Source: Pelobacter seleniigenes DSM 18267 (lineage in GTDB: Bacteria > Desulfobacterota > Desulfuromonadia > Desulfuromonadales > Geopsychrobacteraceae). Taken from it: a DNA stretch of 64,000 bases. The position numbers and the translations under genes were made by a program. The stretch is taken from assembly GCF_000711225.1 (NCBI RefSeq), contig NZ_JOMG01000002.1:1686501-1750500 (forward strand), in the 5' to 3' direction. A model generated the notes under the pieces. It had not been told where the DNA came from. It saw nothing but the letters and a program-made list of their open reading frames with translations, and made no database searches. Shown one piece after another: positions 41,579-49,269 of this stretch (position 1 is its first letter; every line of letters starts with the position of its first letter).

Positions 41579-42994
41579 TTAGAAATAATCCTGCAGGCCT
41601 TGTTCCGGCTCCTCATAGGGGGCGATTTCCGGGAAAAACTGGCGCAAGCCGACCATTTTTTCATCGCCCGGGCGGTTGAGCAGGGCTAGAAAGGCATCGA
41701 CCCGGGCACCCTCCAGAGTGAAGGTCTGCGTTTTGACCCGTTCTGCGAATATCTTGGCCGAGCTCGGCAGACGGACCTCGCGAAAGGGATTGCGGTAGGA
41801 AAGGGCTTCGTGAACCGGGGTGGCCGCATAGCTGACTCGCAAAGAGAGGGCAGCGGCCGCGAGCAGCGGTGCCAGCTCGGCAGCAAACGCCAGGCTTTGG
41901 TGGGCTGTTGCCAAGGTCCAGCTGGCAGCGTCCACGTCCGATTCCCGCAGCTTGGCGGCGACCTGGGTCAGGTTCTTCTCCTCGCCGCTCAGTTCAAGGC
42001 TGCGGAGAAAACCCGCCGCCGTTGCTGTTTCCCAGCGTTGTTTGAACAGCTCAGTTCCGCGGCCGCGGGCCGCAGCCTGCTGATAACGGTTTTTATAAGC
42101 AAAAGAGCAGTAATTGACCCCGACCGGCAGTTGTTGTTCAAGGCTGTAGGCGACTAATTCCAGGGCGGTCAGCTCTGATTCGAGAACCGTGATCTTGGGG
42201 CCGTGAAGATAGGTGTAGGGGCGTTTGGCGAGGCGCTGATAATTATAATTGGTCAGCCGTAACTGATGAAGATTGAAATGTTTGATGCCGCATTCCGCCA
42301 TCTCGCAGAGGCGTTGTTTGAGCCTCTCGAGCTGTTCCGGGACGGCCGGAATCTCCACCGTCACCGTCGGAATGATTTTGACGGCCAGGGCCGCTTTATC
42401 CAGAGCATAGTCAAGGGCCCCGATGTCGAAACGAATTTCATCCAGCCCGGCATCGCGCAAGCGCAGCAGGATATTTTCATCCACCAAGCTGCCGTTGGTA
42501 TAAAGCCAACTGTGCAGCTCACAGCCGAAGCGTCTTTTGGCCGCAGTCAGAAAGGCCAGGGAACGGCCCGGGGTGAGCAGCGGCTCACCGCCGGAAAGGC
42601 TCATGCCGCGAAAGCTGAATTGCTGCAGGTAGGCGACATAATCCGCCGGGGAGCGGAAGGTAATATTGTTGGTGGTTGGCAAGCCGATGGCATCCTGGCT
42701 GGTCGGGCAGTAAAAGCAGCTGCGGTTGCAGCGGCCATTGATGAACAGACACGACCAGGCCCCCTCGGTGCAGATCCGACACCCGGGCGAGAGCTGCCCG
42801 GAGAAGGGTTTGGTGCCGCCGCAGACCGCCTCGCCTCGACTGTTGATCAGGGCTAACAGTTGCTCGCGCCGCTCCGTTGCCGCAGAGGCAACGGCCGGGG
42901 CCGGAAAGGCCAGTTGAGAATAAATCGCGCTGAAGTCCCGGCGGTTTTGTTCGATGATGAGCTGGCGCGGGGAGCGTTCCGGGGTGATGGTCAT
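41579..42994 (-). CDS. radical SAM protein of unassigned function
   Basis: The 471-residue protein binds a 4Fe-4S cluster and S-adenosylmethionine through CNRSCFYC near residue 88. The SAM 'GGE' motif follows in GMSLSGGEPLLTPG. A preceding Cys group, CGGT ... GCRICTEGAWSCLF (residues 58-83), could bind a second metal site. The barrel continues with YTNGSLVDENILLRLRDAGLDEIRFDI and HFNLHQLRLTNYN. The C-terminal 200 residues are helical with no recognised auxiliary cluster motif. I cannot assign a substrate. ATG at 42994 follows GGAGGTCAT. It is the first gene of a possible two-gene unit with the YciI-like protein. Confidence 0.8.
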   Translation of the reverse strand: MTITPERSPRQLIIEQNRRDFSAIYSQLAFPAPAVASAATERREQLLALINSRGEAVCGGTKPFSGQLSPGCRICTEGAWSCLFINGRCNRSCFYCPTSQDAIGLPTTNNITFRSPADYVAYLQQFSFRGMSLSGGEPLLTPGRSLAFLTAAKRRFGCELHSWLYTNGSLVDENILLRLRDAGLDEIRFDIGALDYALDKAALAVKIIPTVTVEIPAVPEQLERLKQRLCEMAECGIKHFNLHQLRLTNYNYQRLAKRPYTYLHGPKITVLESELTALELVAYSLEQQLPVGVNYCSFAYKNRYQQAAARGRGTELFKQRWETATAAGFLRSLELSGEEKNLTQVAAKLRESDVDAASWTLATAHQSLAFAAELAPLLAAAALSLRVSYAATPVHEALSYRNPFREVRLPSSAKIFAERVKTQTFTLEGARVDAFLALLNRPGDEKMVGLRQFFPEIAPYEEPEQGLQDYF

Positions 42995-43196
42995 ATGACC
43001 TCCACAAAGAAATGTTTTGGGGCTGAGCAGCGCCGTCAGCAGGACGCTGCCAGGCGCATTTCAGGTTGCGCTTATCTACCTGAATCGGTGGCGCAAAAGC
43101 AATCAAAAAAAGACCGCATTGCAGGGGAATAGGTGTTTTTTTCGGTGGTGGCCCGGACCCGTGGAAAGTCGGGTGCAAGGGAGTGGAAAAATCCCC

Positions 43197-43225
43197 TTGA
43201 CTTCAATATTATTTATCTATATAAC
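43197..43225 (+). promoter_or_regulatory. strong sigma-70 promoter without an adjacent gene
   Basis: TTGACT (43197-43202) and TATAAC (43220-43225) are separated by exactly 17 bases in a very AT-rich stretch. It points away from the radical SAM gene; the next thing downstream is a structured non-coding segment ending in a terminator. Confidence 0.65.
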
Positions 43226-43231
43226 GATAAG

Positions 43232-43388
43232 AATATCGACATATTTTTCCTCCCTTCTTCCGCAGGATGGTTCAATCGGCGAGCCCTCCTGCGGAAGGAT
43301 TTCTGCCAGACGTTGCTCCGTCCATCAGATTCTGTTCAGGATACCCATCCTCTTGCCGAACGTCAGGGTTGACGTTCGGCCTCTTTTT
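43232..43388 (+). ncRNA. candidate small RNA or leader RNA
   Basis: Between the promoter at 43197-43225 and the terminator at 43355-43390 lies about 155 bases with no good open frame. Its 5' part folds into a perfect 11-bp hairpin: CTTCCGCAGGA (43257-43267) pairs with TCCTGCGGAAG (43287-43297), enclosing a 19-base loop. The middle is largely unstructured by eye and C/T-rich, as in many base-pairing RNAs. It may be an independent small RNA or an attenuating leader of the marR gene 185 bases further on. It fits no riboswitch class I know. Confidence 0.5.
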
Positions 43389-43390
43389 TC
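43355..43390 (+). terminator. rho-independent terminator
   Basis: GCCGAACGTCA (43355-43365) and TGACGTTCGGC (43370-43380) form a perfect 11-bp stem with a 4-base loop, followed by CTCTTTTTTCTC. No protein gene on this strand ends here. Confidence 0.92.
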
Positions 43391-43551
43391 TCACTCTGCA
43401 CTGCAGACCCGGCATTGCCTTGGCCATCCAGCGCCATGTCGAGCCATGGCCGGACTCATTTTCCCAGTCTGCAAATAGCGGGCTTTTCCAGGCGAAATCT
43501 CCTGCTCGGGGAGGGGCAACCGCGCAAGGAAATAATCATTGCGCCGAGATA

Positions 43552-43565
43552 GATAGGGTGCTATC
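43552..43565. promoter_or_regulatory. palindromic operator candidate before marR
   Basis: GATAG (43552-43556) and CTATC (43561-43565) form an inverted repeat around GGTG, eight bases before the marR start codon. MarR proteins commonly repress their own genes from such sites. Confidence 0.4.
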
Positions 43566-43573
43566 AATTTAGA

Positions 43574-44032
43574 ATGAGTTCATCTTTAAGCAAAATTGTT
43601 GATGGCGGGCCGCTGTTTCGTTTTGCTCTGCTGACTCGGCGCTGGCGGCAAATAGTGGATCAGGAACTGCGCACCTCGGGCCTGACCGATGCGACCTGGC
43701 GGCCGCTGTTTTATCTCAATATCCTCGGCGACGGGACCCGGCAGAAGGACCTGGCTGAAGCTCTCGGGGTCAAAGGGCCGTCGCTGGTCCGGCTGTTGGA
43801 AACCCTGCAGGACAAAGGACTGATCGAAAGCAGTGCCGACGCCCTGGATCGGCGGGCTAAGCGGCTTTCTTTGAGCAGCGCCGGGAAAATTTGCGCCCGA
43901 CGGGTTCAGCAGCGGGTACAGGCTCTTGAGGAACAGTTGCTGGCTGTGCTGAATGAGGAACAGATGACGCAGCTCCCGGCCATGATCCAGGCTTTAGAAA
44001 GTGGTTTGGAGAACTGGACCGAGCAAGCTTAA
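43574..44032 (+). CDS. MarR-family transcriptional regulator
   Basis: The 152-residue protein has the MarR winged-helix layout: an N-terminal dimerisation helix (PLFRFALLTRRWRQIVDQEL), LTDATWRPLFYLNIL, the recognition region KDLAEALGVKGPSLVRLLETLQDKGLIE, and the wing ESSADALDRRAKRLSLSSAG with the conserved D-x-R. It resembles SlyA/EmrR-type members that respond to small aromatic ligands. ATG at 43574 lacks a strong ribosome site. Targets could be itself and the downstream genes; the palindrome at 43552 is a candidate operator. Confidence 0.9.
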   Translation: MSSSLSKIVDGGPLFRFALLTRRWRQIVDQELRTSGLTDATWRPLFYLNILGDGTRQKDLAEALGVKGPSLVRLLETLQDKGLIESSADALDRRAKRLSLSSAGKICARRVQQRVQALEEQLLAVLNEEQMTQLPAMIQALESGLENWTEQA

Positions 44033-44110
44033 AACAACAATAAGCCACTTTGGCGCAAGGTTTGTCCAGGTTGGCACCCGTTGTAAATTACCAAAATACC
44101 AGGGGAGATT

Positions 44111-44443
44111 ATGCCGTTTTTAAGATTCAAAGGGTTCGAGGAGAACTGCCTGCGCCGGTTACTGCCGGCATTGGTGGAAAAGTTTTCCTGGGCGGCGGCC
44201 GTTCCTCGGGAGATTGTCAAAATTGAACTTCTGAAAATAATCCAGCTGTCTGAAACGCCGCAATCATTGGAAATTTATATGTTTCCCCGCGAGCAGAAAA
44301 AGCATGATTTGATTGCCGCGACCATGAACGAGTTGCTCAGTGCAGAGGGGTTCGGTGGAGTTCATATCTTTTTCGTATTACTGAATCCGGCTCTTTATTA
44401 TAAAGAAGGAAGACCGGTGCAGGATCTGTTCTGGCTGTCCTGA
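44111..44443 (+). CDS. DUF1904-like small protein
   Basis: This 110-residue protein starts MPFLRFKGF and runs through LVEKFSWAAAVPREIVKIEL to IFFVLLNPALYYKEGRPV. That layout resembles DUF1904, a tautomerase-like fold of unknown function in which Pro2 is conserved. Pro2 is present here. ATG follows AGGGGAGATT. It is 78 bases after marR and may be in the same transcript. Assignment is from memory of the family pattern only. Confidence 0.6.
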   Translation: MPFLRFKGFEENCLRRLLPALVEKFSWAAAVPREIVKIELLKIIQLSETPQSLEIYMFPREQKKHDLIAATMNELLSAEGFGGVHIFFVLLNPALYYKEGRPVQDLFWLS

Positions 44444-44543
44444 ATCTGTCGTTCCGCCCTGCTTGTTCATTACGCGGGGCAGCGCTGCAGGCCGGCCGAA
44501 CCCGCAGGGAATTTTTGCTTAGCAATCGGTTCGAGGCTTTCTT

Positions 44544-45557
44544 ATGGTTGTCTACATTATCCTTATCCTGATTCTTTTCGGCGGCCTGATCGCCGGTTAT
44601 GTGCATTTCTTCGGACCGCGCAAGGCCAATAACCAGGCGGGCCAGGGGGACGGCGACGCTCCTCAAAAGGATCCTGTCCAGGCGGAATTGGCGGAAGAGC
44701 GGATCCGCTTCCGGCTTGATGTCGCTTACGCCTCTTCGGATAATTCACGGCAGCGGCTCGATATTTTCCGCCCCATTAAACCGCATGCCGACAAGTTGCC
44801 GGTGGTGGTCTTCTTTCATGGCGGGGGCTGGACCGAGGGGGATAAAAAGGACGGTCTGCCCCATCTGCTGCCGTTGGTTCGCAGTGGCCGCTATATCGGG
44901 GTTTCGGTTGAATATCGGACCGTCAAGGAAGCGGTCTGGCCGGCACAGCTCTATGACTGTAAAGCTGCTATCCGCTGGATTCGCGAGCATGCCGAGGACC
45001 TCGGCATGGACCCGCAGCGGATCGCGGTCTGGGGGCAGGAAACCGGCGCTTACCTGGCGTTGATGCTCGGGCTGACCGGAGATCGGCACGGGCTGGAAGG
45101 GGGCCTTGGTGCTCACCGCCACGTCAGCAGCAAAGTTGCCGCCGTGGTCAACTATGCCGGAGTCACTGATCTGGCCGCGCTCCTCGGGCAGTCCGGAGCG
45201 GATGAGCGGATCAGCTTGGAAGCCAAAATGCTCGGCAGAGAGTTGACTGAGAATGAAACCCAGCTCAGCATCGCTTCGCCGGTGACCCATGTCTCTGCGC
45301 AGTCACCGCCGGTGCTGACAGTACATGGCACCGAAGACCCGGTGGTGCCATACGCCCAGGCGGTTTGCCTGGATAAGGCACTGATCGAAGCCGGCCGACC
45401 CAGCTATCTGATTCCGGTCAAAGGGGCCGGGCACGGCGAATTTCCCGCTCAGGTGGATAGCCGGACCAGGAATTTTCTGGATCGTTTCCTGCTTGACCTG
45501 GAACAGGAGATCGAGACTGACGAATTGTATGTCGACGCATTCAACCGGATGGCCTGA
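44544..45557 (+). CDS. membrane-anchored alpha/beta hydrolase-like protein lacking the nucleophile Ser
   Basis: The 337-residue protein has an N-terminal membrane anchor (VVYIILILILFGGLIAGYVHF), a charged linker, then an HSL/BD-FAE-type alpha/beta hydrolase domain. The oxyanion motif VVFFHGGGW is intact, as are the acid (VHGTEDPVVPY) and the His (GAGHGEFP). The nucleophile elbow, normally G-x-S-x-G, reads WGQETGAYL, with Glu in place of Ser (codon GAA near 45048). It therefore may be a binding pseudoenzyme or use unusual chemistry. The start is ATG at 44544 with a weak ribosome site. It lies 46 bases before the EFR1 gene. Confidence 0.8.
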   Translation: MVVYIILILILFGGLIAGYVHFFGPRKANNQAGQGDGDAPQKDPVQAELAEERIRFRLDVAYASSDNSRQRLDIFRPIKPHADKLPVVVFFHGGGWTEGDKKDGLPHLLPLVRSGRYIGVSVEYRTVKEAVWPAQLYDCKAAIRWIREHAEDLGMDPQRIAVWGQETGAYLALMLGLTGDRHGLEGGLGAHRHVSSKVAAVVNYAGVTDLAALLGQSGADERISLEAKMLGRELTENETQLSIASPVTHVSAQSPPVLTVHGTEDPVVPYAQAVCLDKALIEAGRPSYLIPVKGAGHGEFPAQVDSRTRNFLDRFLLDLEQEIETDELYVDAFNRMA

Positions 45558-45603
45558 GGAACCTTAGGGCTGCAGCGCCGTCGATGACGGCAAGGAGGTC
45601 GCT

Positions 45604-46383
45604 ATGCTACCAATTGCTCACTTGGTGTATTTTTCGCCGACCGGGTCCACCCATAAGATTGTAACCGCAATTGCCCGTGGTCTGGGTGCGGAACAGACCG
45701 TCCATTATGATGTCACCCTCCCGCAGGCCAGCTGTGCGGCGGTGCTTGGCGGCGGGGTGGCGGTGTTCGGTATTCCGGTCTATGCCGGCAGGGTGCCGGA
45801 GCTTTGCCTGCAGCGCTTGCAGGATTTCCGCAGTGCAGGGGTTCCGGCGGTCCTGGTCGCGCTCTACGGCAACCGAGCTTTCGAGGATACTTTGGTCGAA
45901 TTGCGTGATCTGGTGACCCGGCAGGGGTTTAAAGTGGTGGCTGCGGCCGCTTTCATCGGCGAACATTCTTACGCGACCAAGGACCAGCCGGTAGCGCTGG
46001 GGCGGCCGGACAGTGGGGATTTGGAAAAAGCGGTGACCTTTGGGCGGCAGGTTGCCGGCAAGCTGGAACAGGGAAAAATCATTCCCCCCGTGATTCCCGG
46101 CAATACCCCCTACCGGGACCGGGTGCGCTTTGGCGGGATCGCGCCGGAGACCCTGGTGGAAAAATGCACCCTCTGCGGGCAGTGCGCGGCAAGTTGTCCG
46201 CCCGGGGTGATCACTCTGACCGATCGGGTGATCACCGACGCTGATAATTGCATCATGTGCTGTGCCTGCATCAAAAACTGTCAACCAAAGGCACGCATCT
46301 TCAATCACGATTTTATCCGCGAAAAACGCCAGCAGCTGGTGGAACATTGCAGCCGGCCAAAGCTTCCACAGACCTTTCTCTAA
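45604..46383 (+). CDS. EFR1-family flavodoxin/ferredoxin fusion
   Basis: The 259-residue protein joins a flavodoxin-like domain (residues 1-165; FMN phosphate loop YFSPTGSTHKI, then GIPVYAGRVPE and VLVALYGNRAFEDTL) to a two-cluster 4Fe-4S ferredoxin domain (CTLCGQCAASCPPG and CIMCCACIKNCQPKA). This is the EFR1 layout, thought to act as a soluble electron carrier in anaerobes; partners are unknown. ATG at 45604 follows AAGGAGG. No obvious enzyme partner sits beside it apart from the hydrolase-like gene. Confidence 0.88.
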   Translation: MLPIAHLVYFSPTGSTHKIVTAIARGLGAEQTVHYDVTLPQASCAAVLGGGVAVFGIPVYAGRVPELCLQRLQDFRSAGVPAVLVALYGNRAFEDTLVELRDLVTRQGFKVVAAAAFIGEHSYATKDQPVALGRPDSGDLEKAVTFGRQVAGKLEQGKIIPPVIPGNTPYRDRVRFGGIAPETLVEKCTLCGQCAASCPPGVITLTDRVITDADNCIMCCACIKNCQPKARIFNHDFIREKRQQLVEHCSRPKLPQTFL

Positions 46384-46470
46384 CAGGCTGTTGAATAACA
46401 GCCTGGTGAGCCCATGGACGGACGGGCTTGAAAAAGGCCAAGGATGGACTTTTTCAACAACCTGCTAAGC
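46382..46470. repeat. MITE-like repeat with imperfect terminal inverted repeats
   Basis: The element of about 89 bp starts TAACAGGCTGTTGAATAA and ends TTTTTCAACAACCTGCTAA; these ends are inverted copies of each other with three differences. An inner hairpin GGCTGTTGAATAACAGCC lies at the left end. It is non-coding and fills the gap between the EFR1 gene and the convergent moeA. Related partial copies lie at 3119 and 37929. Confidence 0.65.
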
Positions 46471-46519
46471 TTATCCCCAGCAGCCCCGGGTCGGAATTCT
46501 GTCTGCCCGGGTGTTGAAT

Positions 46520-47746
46520 TTAACAGGGTGCCGATTGCAGCAATGGGCCGGGTGGCAGGCGCAGCAGGATAACTTCGGCGTGGCTGCCCGCGGCCAGGTC
46601 CGGACTGCCGATAGCGACCGGAAGCAGAGCCTGGGCTCCATGCAGGCTGCGGTTCTGTCCCGAAGAGCGGATCTGCGACGGCAGCAGGCACAGCTCGCCG
46701 TTATCGATGACCAGTTGGCCCCAGATGAATTGCTGGCGCTGGCCGCCCCCCTTGACCGCTTCCAGCAGGCGGACTCGGAGCCGCGGTGCCAATGGATCCT
46801 GATAGCCCGCCAGGATGCGCAACGCCGGCCGGACCAGAAGTTCGTAAGTGGCCGCCGACGCTGCCGGATTGCCGGGCAGGCCGAACACCGGAAGCGTGCC
46901 GATGCGACCGAACAGAATCGGTTTGCCGGGTTTGATGGCAACCTTCCAGAAGATTTTTTCAAAGCCGAGTTGGGTGAGGATCTCCTGGACGTAATCGTGA
47001 TCGCCCACGGAAATTCCGCCACTGGTGATCAGCAGGTCACAGGCCAGCCCCCTGCGCAGGCGCGACTCCAGATCCTGCCGGTTGTCGCGGGCGATCCCGA
47101 GCAGTTCCGGCAGGAACCCTTCTTCGCGCAGCCGCGCCGCCAACATGTGGGCGTTGGAGTTGACGATTTTTCCGGAATCGGGTTTTTCGCCGAGTTCAAC
47201 CAGTTCATCTCCGGTGGACAAAATGGCCACCCGCGGGGCCGGGTAGACGCTGACATGATCCCGGCCGGCAGCGGCCAGCAGGCCGATGGAGCCCGAATAC
47301 AGCTGACTGCCCGCGGCCAGCACCGTGGCTCCGGTTTTGATCTCTTCCCCCCGGTAGCGGACGTTGCTGCCGCGTGGTGGCGGGGTCGGAACCTGAATCA
47401 GCCCGTCTTTGACCACCACCTCTTCCATGGGCACGACCGTATCGCAGCCGGGCGGTAGCGGCGCGCCGGTCATGATCCGGACCGCCTCTCCCGTCGCCAC
47501 GGGTCCTGAAAAACAGCTTCCGGCCGGGACAAAGCCGACTTCGCGCAGGTCTTGGCTGCTTTCCAGTCCGCTTCTGGCAAAGGCATAGCCATCCATGGCG
47601 GAACAGTCGGCCGGCGGCAGATCGAATTCGGCCGGGATATTCTCGGCGAGGATTTTCCCCCCGGCTTCCGCCAACGGAACATTGACCGGCGGCAGACTGG
47701 TTAAATGGCTGGTGACCAAATCGACAGCTTCATCATAACTGATCAA
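46520..47746 (-). CDS. moeA: molybdopterin molybdenumtransferase
   Basis: MoeA inserts molybdenum into adenylylated molybdopterin. The 408-residue protein shows PLAEAGGKILAENIPAEFDLPPADCSAMDGYAF near residue 40, GEAVRIMTGAPLPPGCDTVVPMEE, STGDELVELGE, SGGISVGDHDYV, KPGKPILFGR and VFGLPGNPAAS, all diagnostic. The start is TTG at 47746 after GGAG. It is the last gene of the nap cluster, 65 bases after mobA, so cofactor synthesis is probably co-expressed with nitrate reductase. Confidence 0.95.
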   Translation of the reverse strand: MISYDEAVDLVTSHLTSLPPVNVPLAEAGGKILAENIPAEFDLPPADCSAMDGYAFARSGLESSQDLREVGFVPAGSCFSGPVATGEAVRIMTGAPLPPGCDTVVPMEEVVVKDGLIQVPTPPPRGSNVRYRGEEIKTGATVLAAGSQLYSGSIGLLAAAGRDHVSVYPAPRVAILSTGDELVELGEKPDSGKIVNSNAHMLAARLREEGFLPELLGIARDNRQDLESRLRRGLACDLLITSGGISVGDHDYVQEILTQLGFEKIFWKVAIKPGKPILFGRIGTLPVFGLPGNPAASAATYELLVRPALRILAGYQDPLAPRLRVRLLEAVKGGGQRQQFIWGQLVIDNGELCLLPSQIRSSGQNRSLHGAQALLPVAIGSPDLAAGSHAEVILLRLPPGPLLQSAPC

Positions 47747-47811
47747 AATTCTGCTCCATCATCAAATTCATTAACCGTCGCAGCTTAATTACGGCGATTC
47801 CTTTTGGTTAA

Positions 47812-48417
47812 TTAAAAATCCGCGTTCCGGGTGATGCGCTCCAGGTCCGCCTGGGTATTGATATTGCTCAAAGAGCGCTGCCAGTCGTCGATGTATTGAG
47901 CGGGATCCAGGTAGTGAACGGGAATGCGCTGGTAAAAGTCGTAAATGCGGAAGTTGCCCTGCTGCAGCATGGCTTCCAGGTGCACCAGGCAGTCTTTGTG
48001 ATAAAGGGCGAACAGCGGCTCGAACCCGGCGGCGCTGCGTGGTACAACCGCAGCGACAGCGGCGCGGTGAGCGAGCAGAACGGTTGCCAGGGTCGGGTTG
48101 GGAAAGGGCATGTCGCAGGGCAGGGCGAAAATCCACTCGCTGTCCGCGTTGCTGAGACCGTTATACAGACCGCCGAGGGAACTGCCCGGGTAGCGGTCGG
48201 GGAAACACTCGATCCCGGGGCGAATCAGGTCGGGACGGTCGCCGGCGATCAAGGTGCGTGGGAACAGGCTTTGTAAAAATGCCAGGACCCGGTCGGCCAT
48301 GGTCTGCCCGGCAACGTTGAGCGCCGCCTTGTCACGCCCCATGCGCCGGCTTTGGCCGCCGGCCAGCATGACGCCGGTGACATCCGGGAAGTTGCTGGGT
48401 GAGGGTTCTTTGTCCAT
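47812..48417 (-). CDS. mobA: molybdenum cofactor guanylyltransferase
   Basis: MobA attaches GMP to molybdenum cofactor to make the bis-MGD form used by NapA and TtrA-type enzymes. The 201-residue product has the nucleotidyltransferase loop GVMLAGGQSRRMGRDKA, the GSSLGGLYNGL region and LPCDMPFPNP with the metal-binding Asp. I place the start at ATG 48417; a TTG at 48456 just after napH is possible because the ribosome site of either is weak. Position between napH and moeA supports co-expression. Confidence 0.92.
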   Translation of the reverse strand: MDKEPSPSNFPDVTGVMLAGGQSRRMGRDKAALNVAGQTMADRVLAFLQSLFPRTLIAGDRPDLIRPGIECFPDRYPGSSLGGLYNGLSNADSEWIFALPCDMPFPNPTLATVLLAHRAAVAAVVPRSAAGFEPLFALYHKDCLVHLEAMLQQGNFRIYDFYQRIPVHYLDPAQYIDDWQRSLSNINTQADLERITRNADF

Positions 48418-48471
48418 GGCGAGGTATGATAACGGAATTGAGACTTTTTGCAGCAAAAAATTGCGTTTCTT

Positions 48472-49269
48472 TCAAGGGGAGCGGACAAACTTGAACGCCA
48501 GCTCCTGGTTCCGGCACTGATCGATGCAGGCACCGCAGTTCCAGCAGTAAACCGTGCGGCTCTCCCCCTGACTCGGTCGCAGCCCCAGCGGACAGCTGCG
48601 ATCGCAGCGGCCACAACTGCTGCAGGCGGTGTTTTGCAGGCTGACCCTGAGCCGTCGCCGGGTTCCGCACAGGGCCAGAAGGCCGCCCAGGGGGCAGAGG
48701 TAACGGCAGAAAAAGCGGCGGCTGAGCAGGTGCAGCAGCAGGACCACGACAATGATGATCCCTTCCAGCTGCAGGCTGTGAAAAAAGATCAAGGTCATCA
48801 GTTCGCGGCCGACCAGTCCAGGCGGGGAGAGAAACACGAACAGCGGCGCGCCCAGGACCAGGCTCAACAGCAGCTCCAGCCCCAGGCTTAGCCAGAGTAG
48901 TTGGCGGAACAACCGCCAGCGATCCCGGCTGGGTTGCAGGCCGAGCAGTTGCCGGAGCCGGTCGAGGCTTTCGGACAGAAAGCTGAGCGGGCAGATCCAA
49001 CTGCAGAAGACCCGCCCCAGCAGCACGGCCACCAGCAACGGCAGCAGCATGCCGACCAGCAGCGGCCCGTAGGCGCGCCGGCTGATGAGCAGACTTTCCA
49101 GTCCTTCCAGGGGGGAGACGATCCAGAGATCGCCGATGCCGATGGACTGGTACCAGCCCTGCAGAAAATTCCAGTTCAGGGAGGCGTTGAGCAGGGGAAT
49201 GACCAGCAGCAGGCTGCAGGAGGCGGTCAGGCTGGCATAGCGCAGGCGGTTCCAGGACGGCCGGGTCAC
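48472..49269 (-). CDS. napH: NapH-like membrane quinol dehydrogenase with 4Fe-4S clusters
   Basis: The 265-residue protein has four membrane helices and two 4Fe-4S motifs near the C-terminus (CSSCGRCDRSCPLG and CWNCGACIDQCRNQ), plus the membrane Cys motifs CSWICPLSFL and CRYLCPLGGL typical of the NapH/NosR type. With NapG it oxidises membrane quinol and passes electrons to the periplasmic NapM/NapA. Its start overlaps the napG stop by four bases, indicating coupling. Confidence 0.88.
   Translation of the reverse strand: MTRPSWNRLRYASLTASCSLLLVIPLLNASLNWNFLQGWYQSIGIGDLWIVSPLEGLESLLISRRAYGPLLVGMLLPLLVAVLLGRVFCSWICPLSFLSESLDRLRQLLGLQPSRDRWRLFRQLLWLSLGLELLLSLVLGAPLFVFLSPPGLVGRELMTLIFFHSLQLEGIIIVVVLLLHLLSRRFFCRYLCPLGGLLALCGTRRRLRVSLQNTACSSCGRCDRSCPLGLRPSQGESRTVYCWNCGACIDQCRNQELAFKFVRSP

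Noticed and set aside
43268-43278. GGTTCAATC resembling a tRNA T-loop
   Set aside because: No acceptor, D or anticodon arms can be drawn around it; it is the loop of an 11-bp hairpin in the small-RNA candidate.
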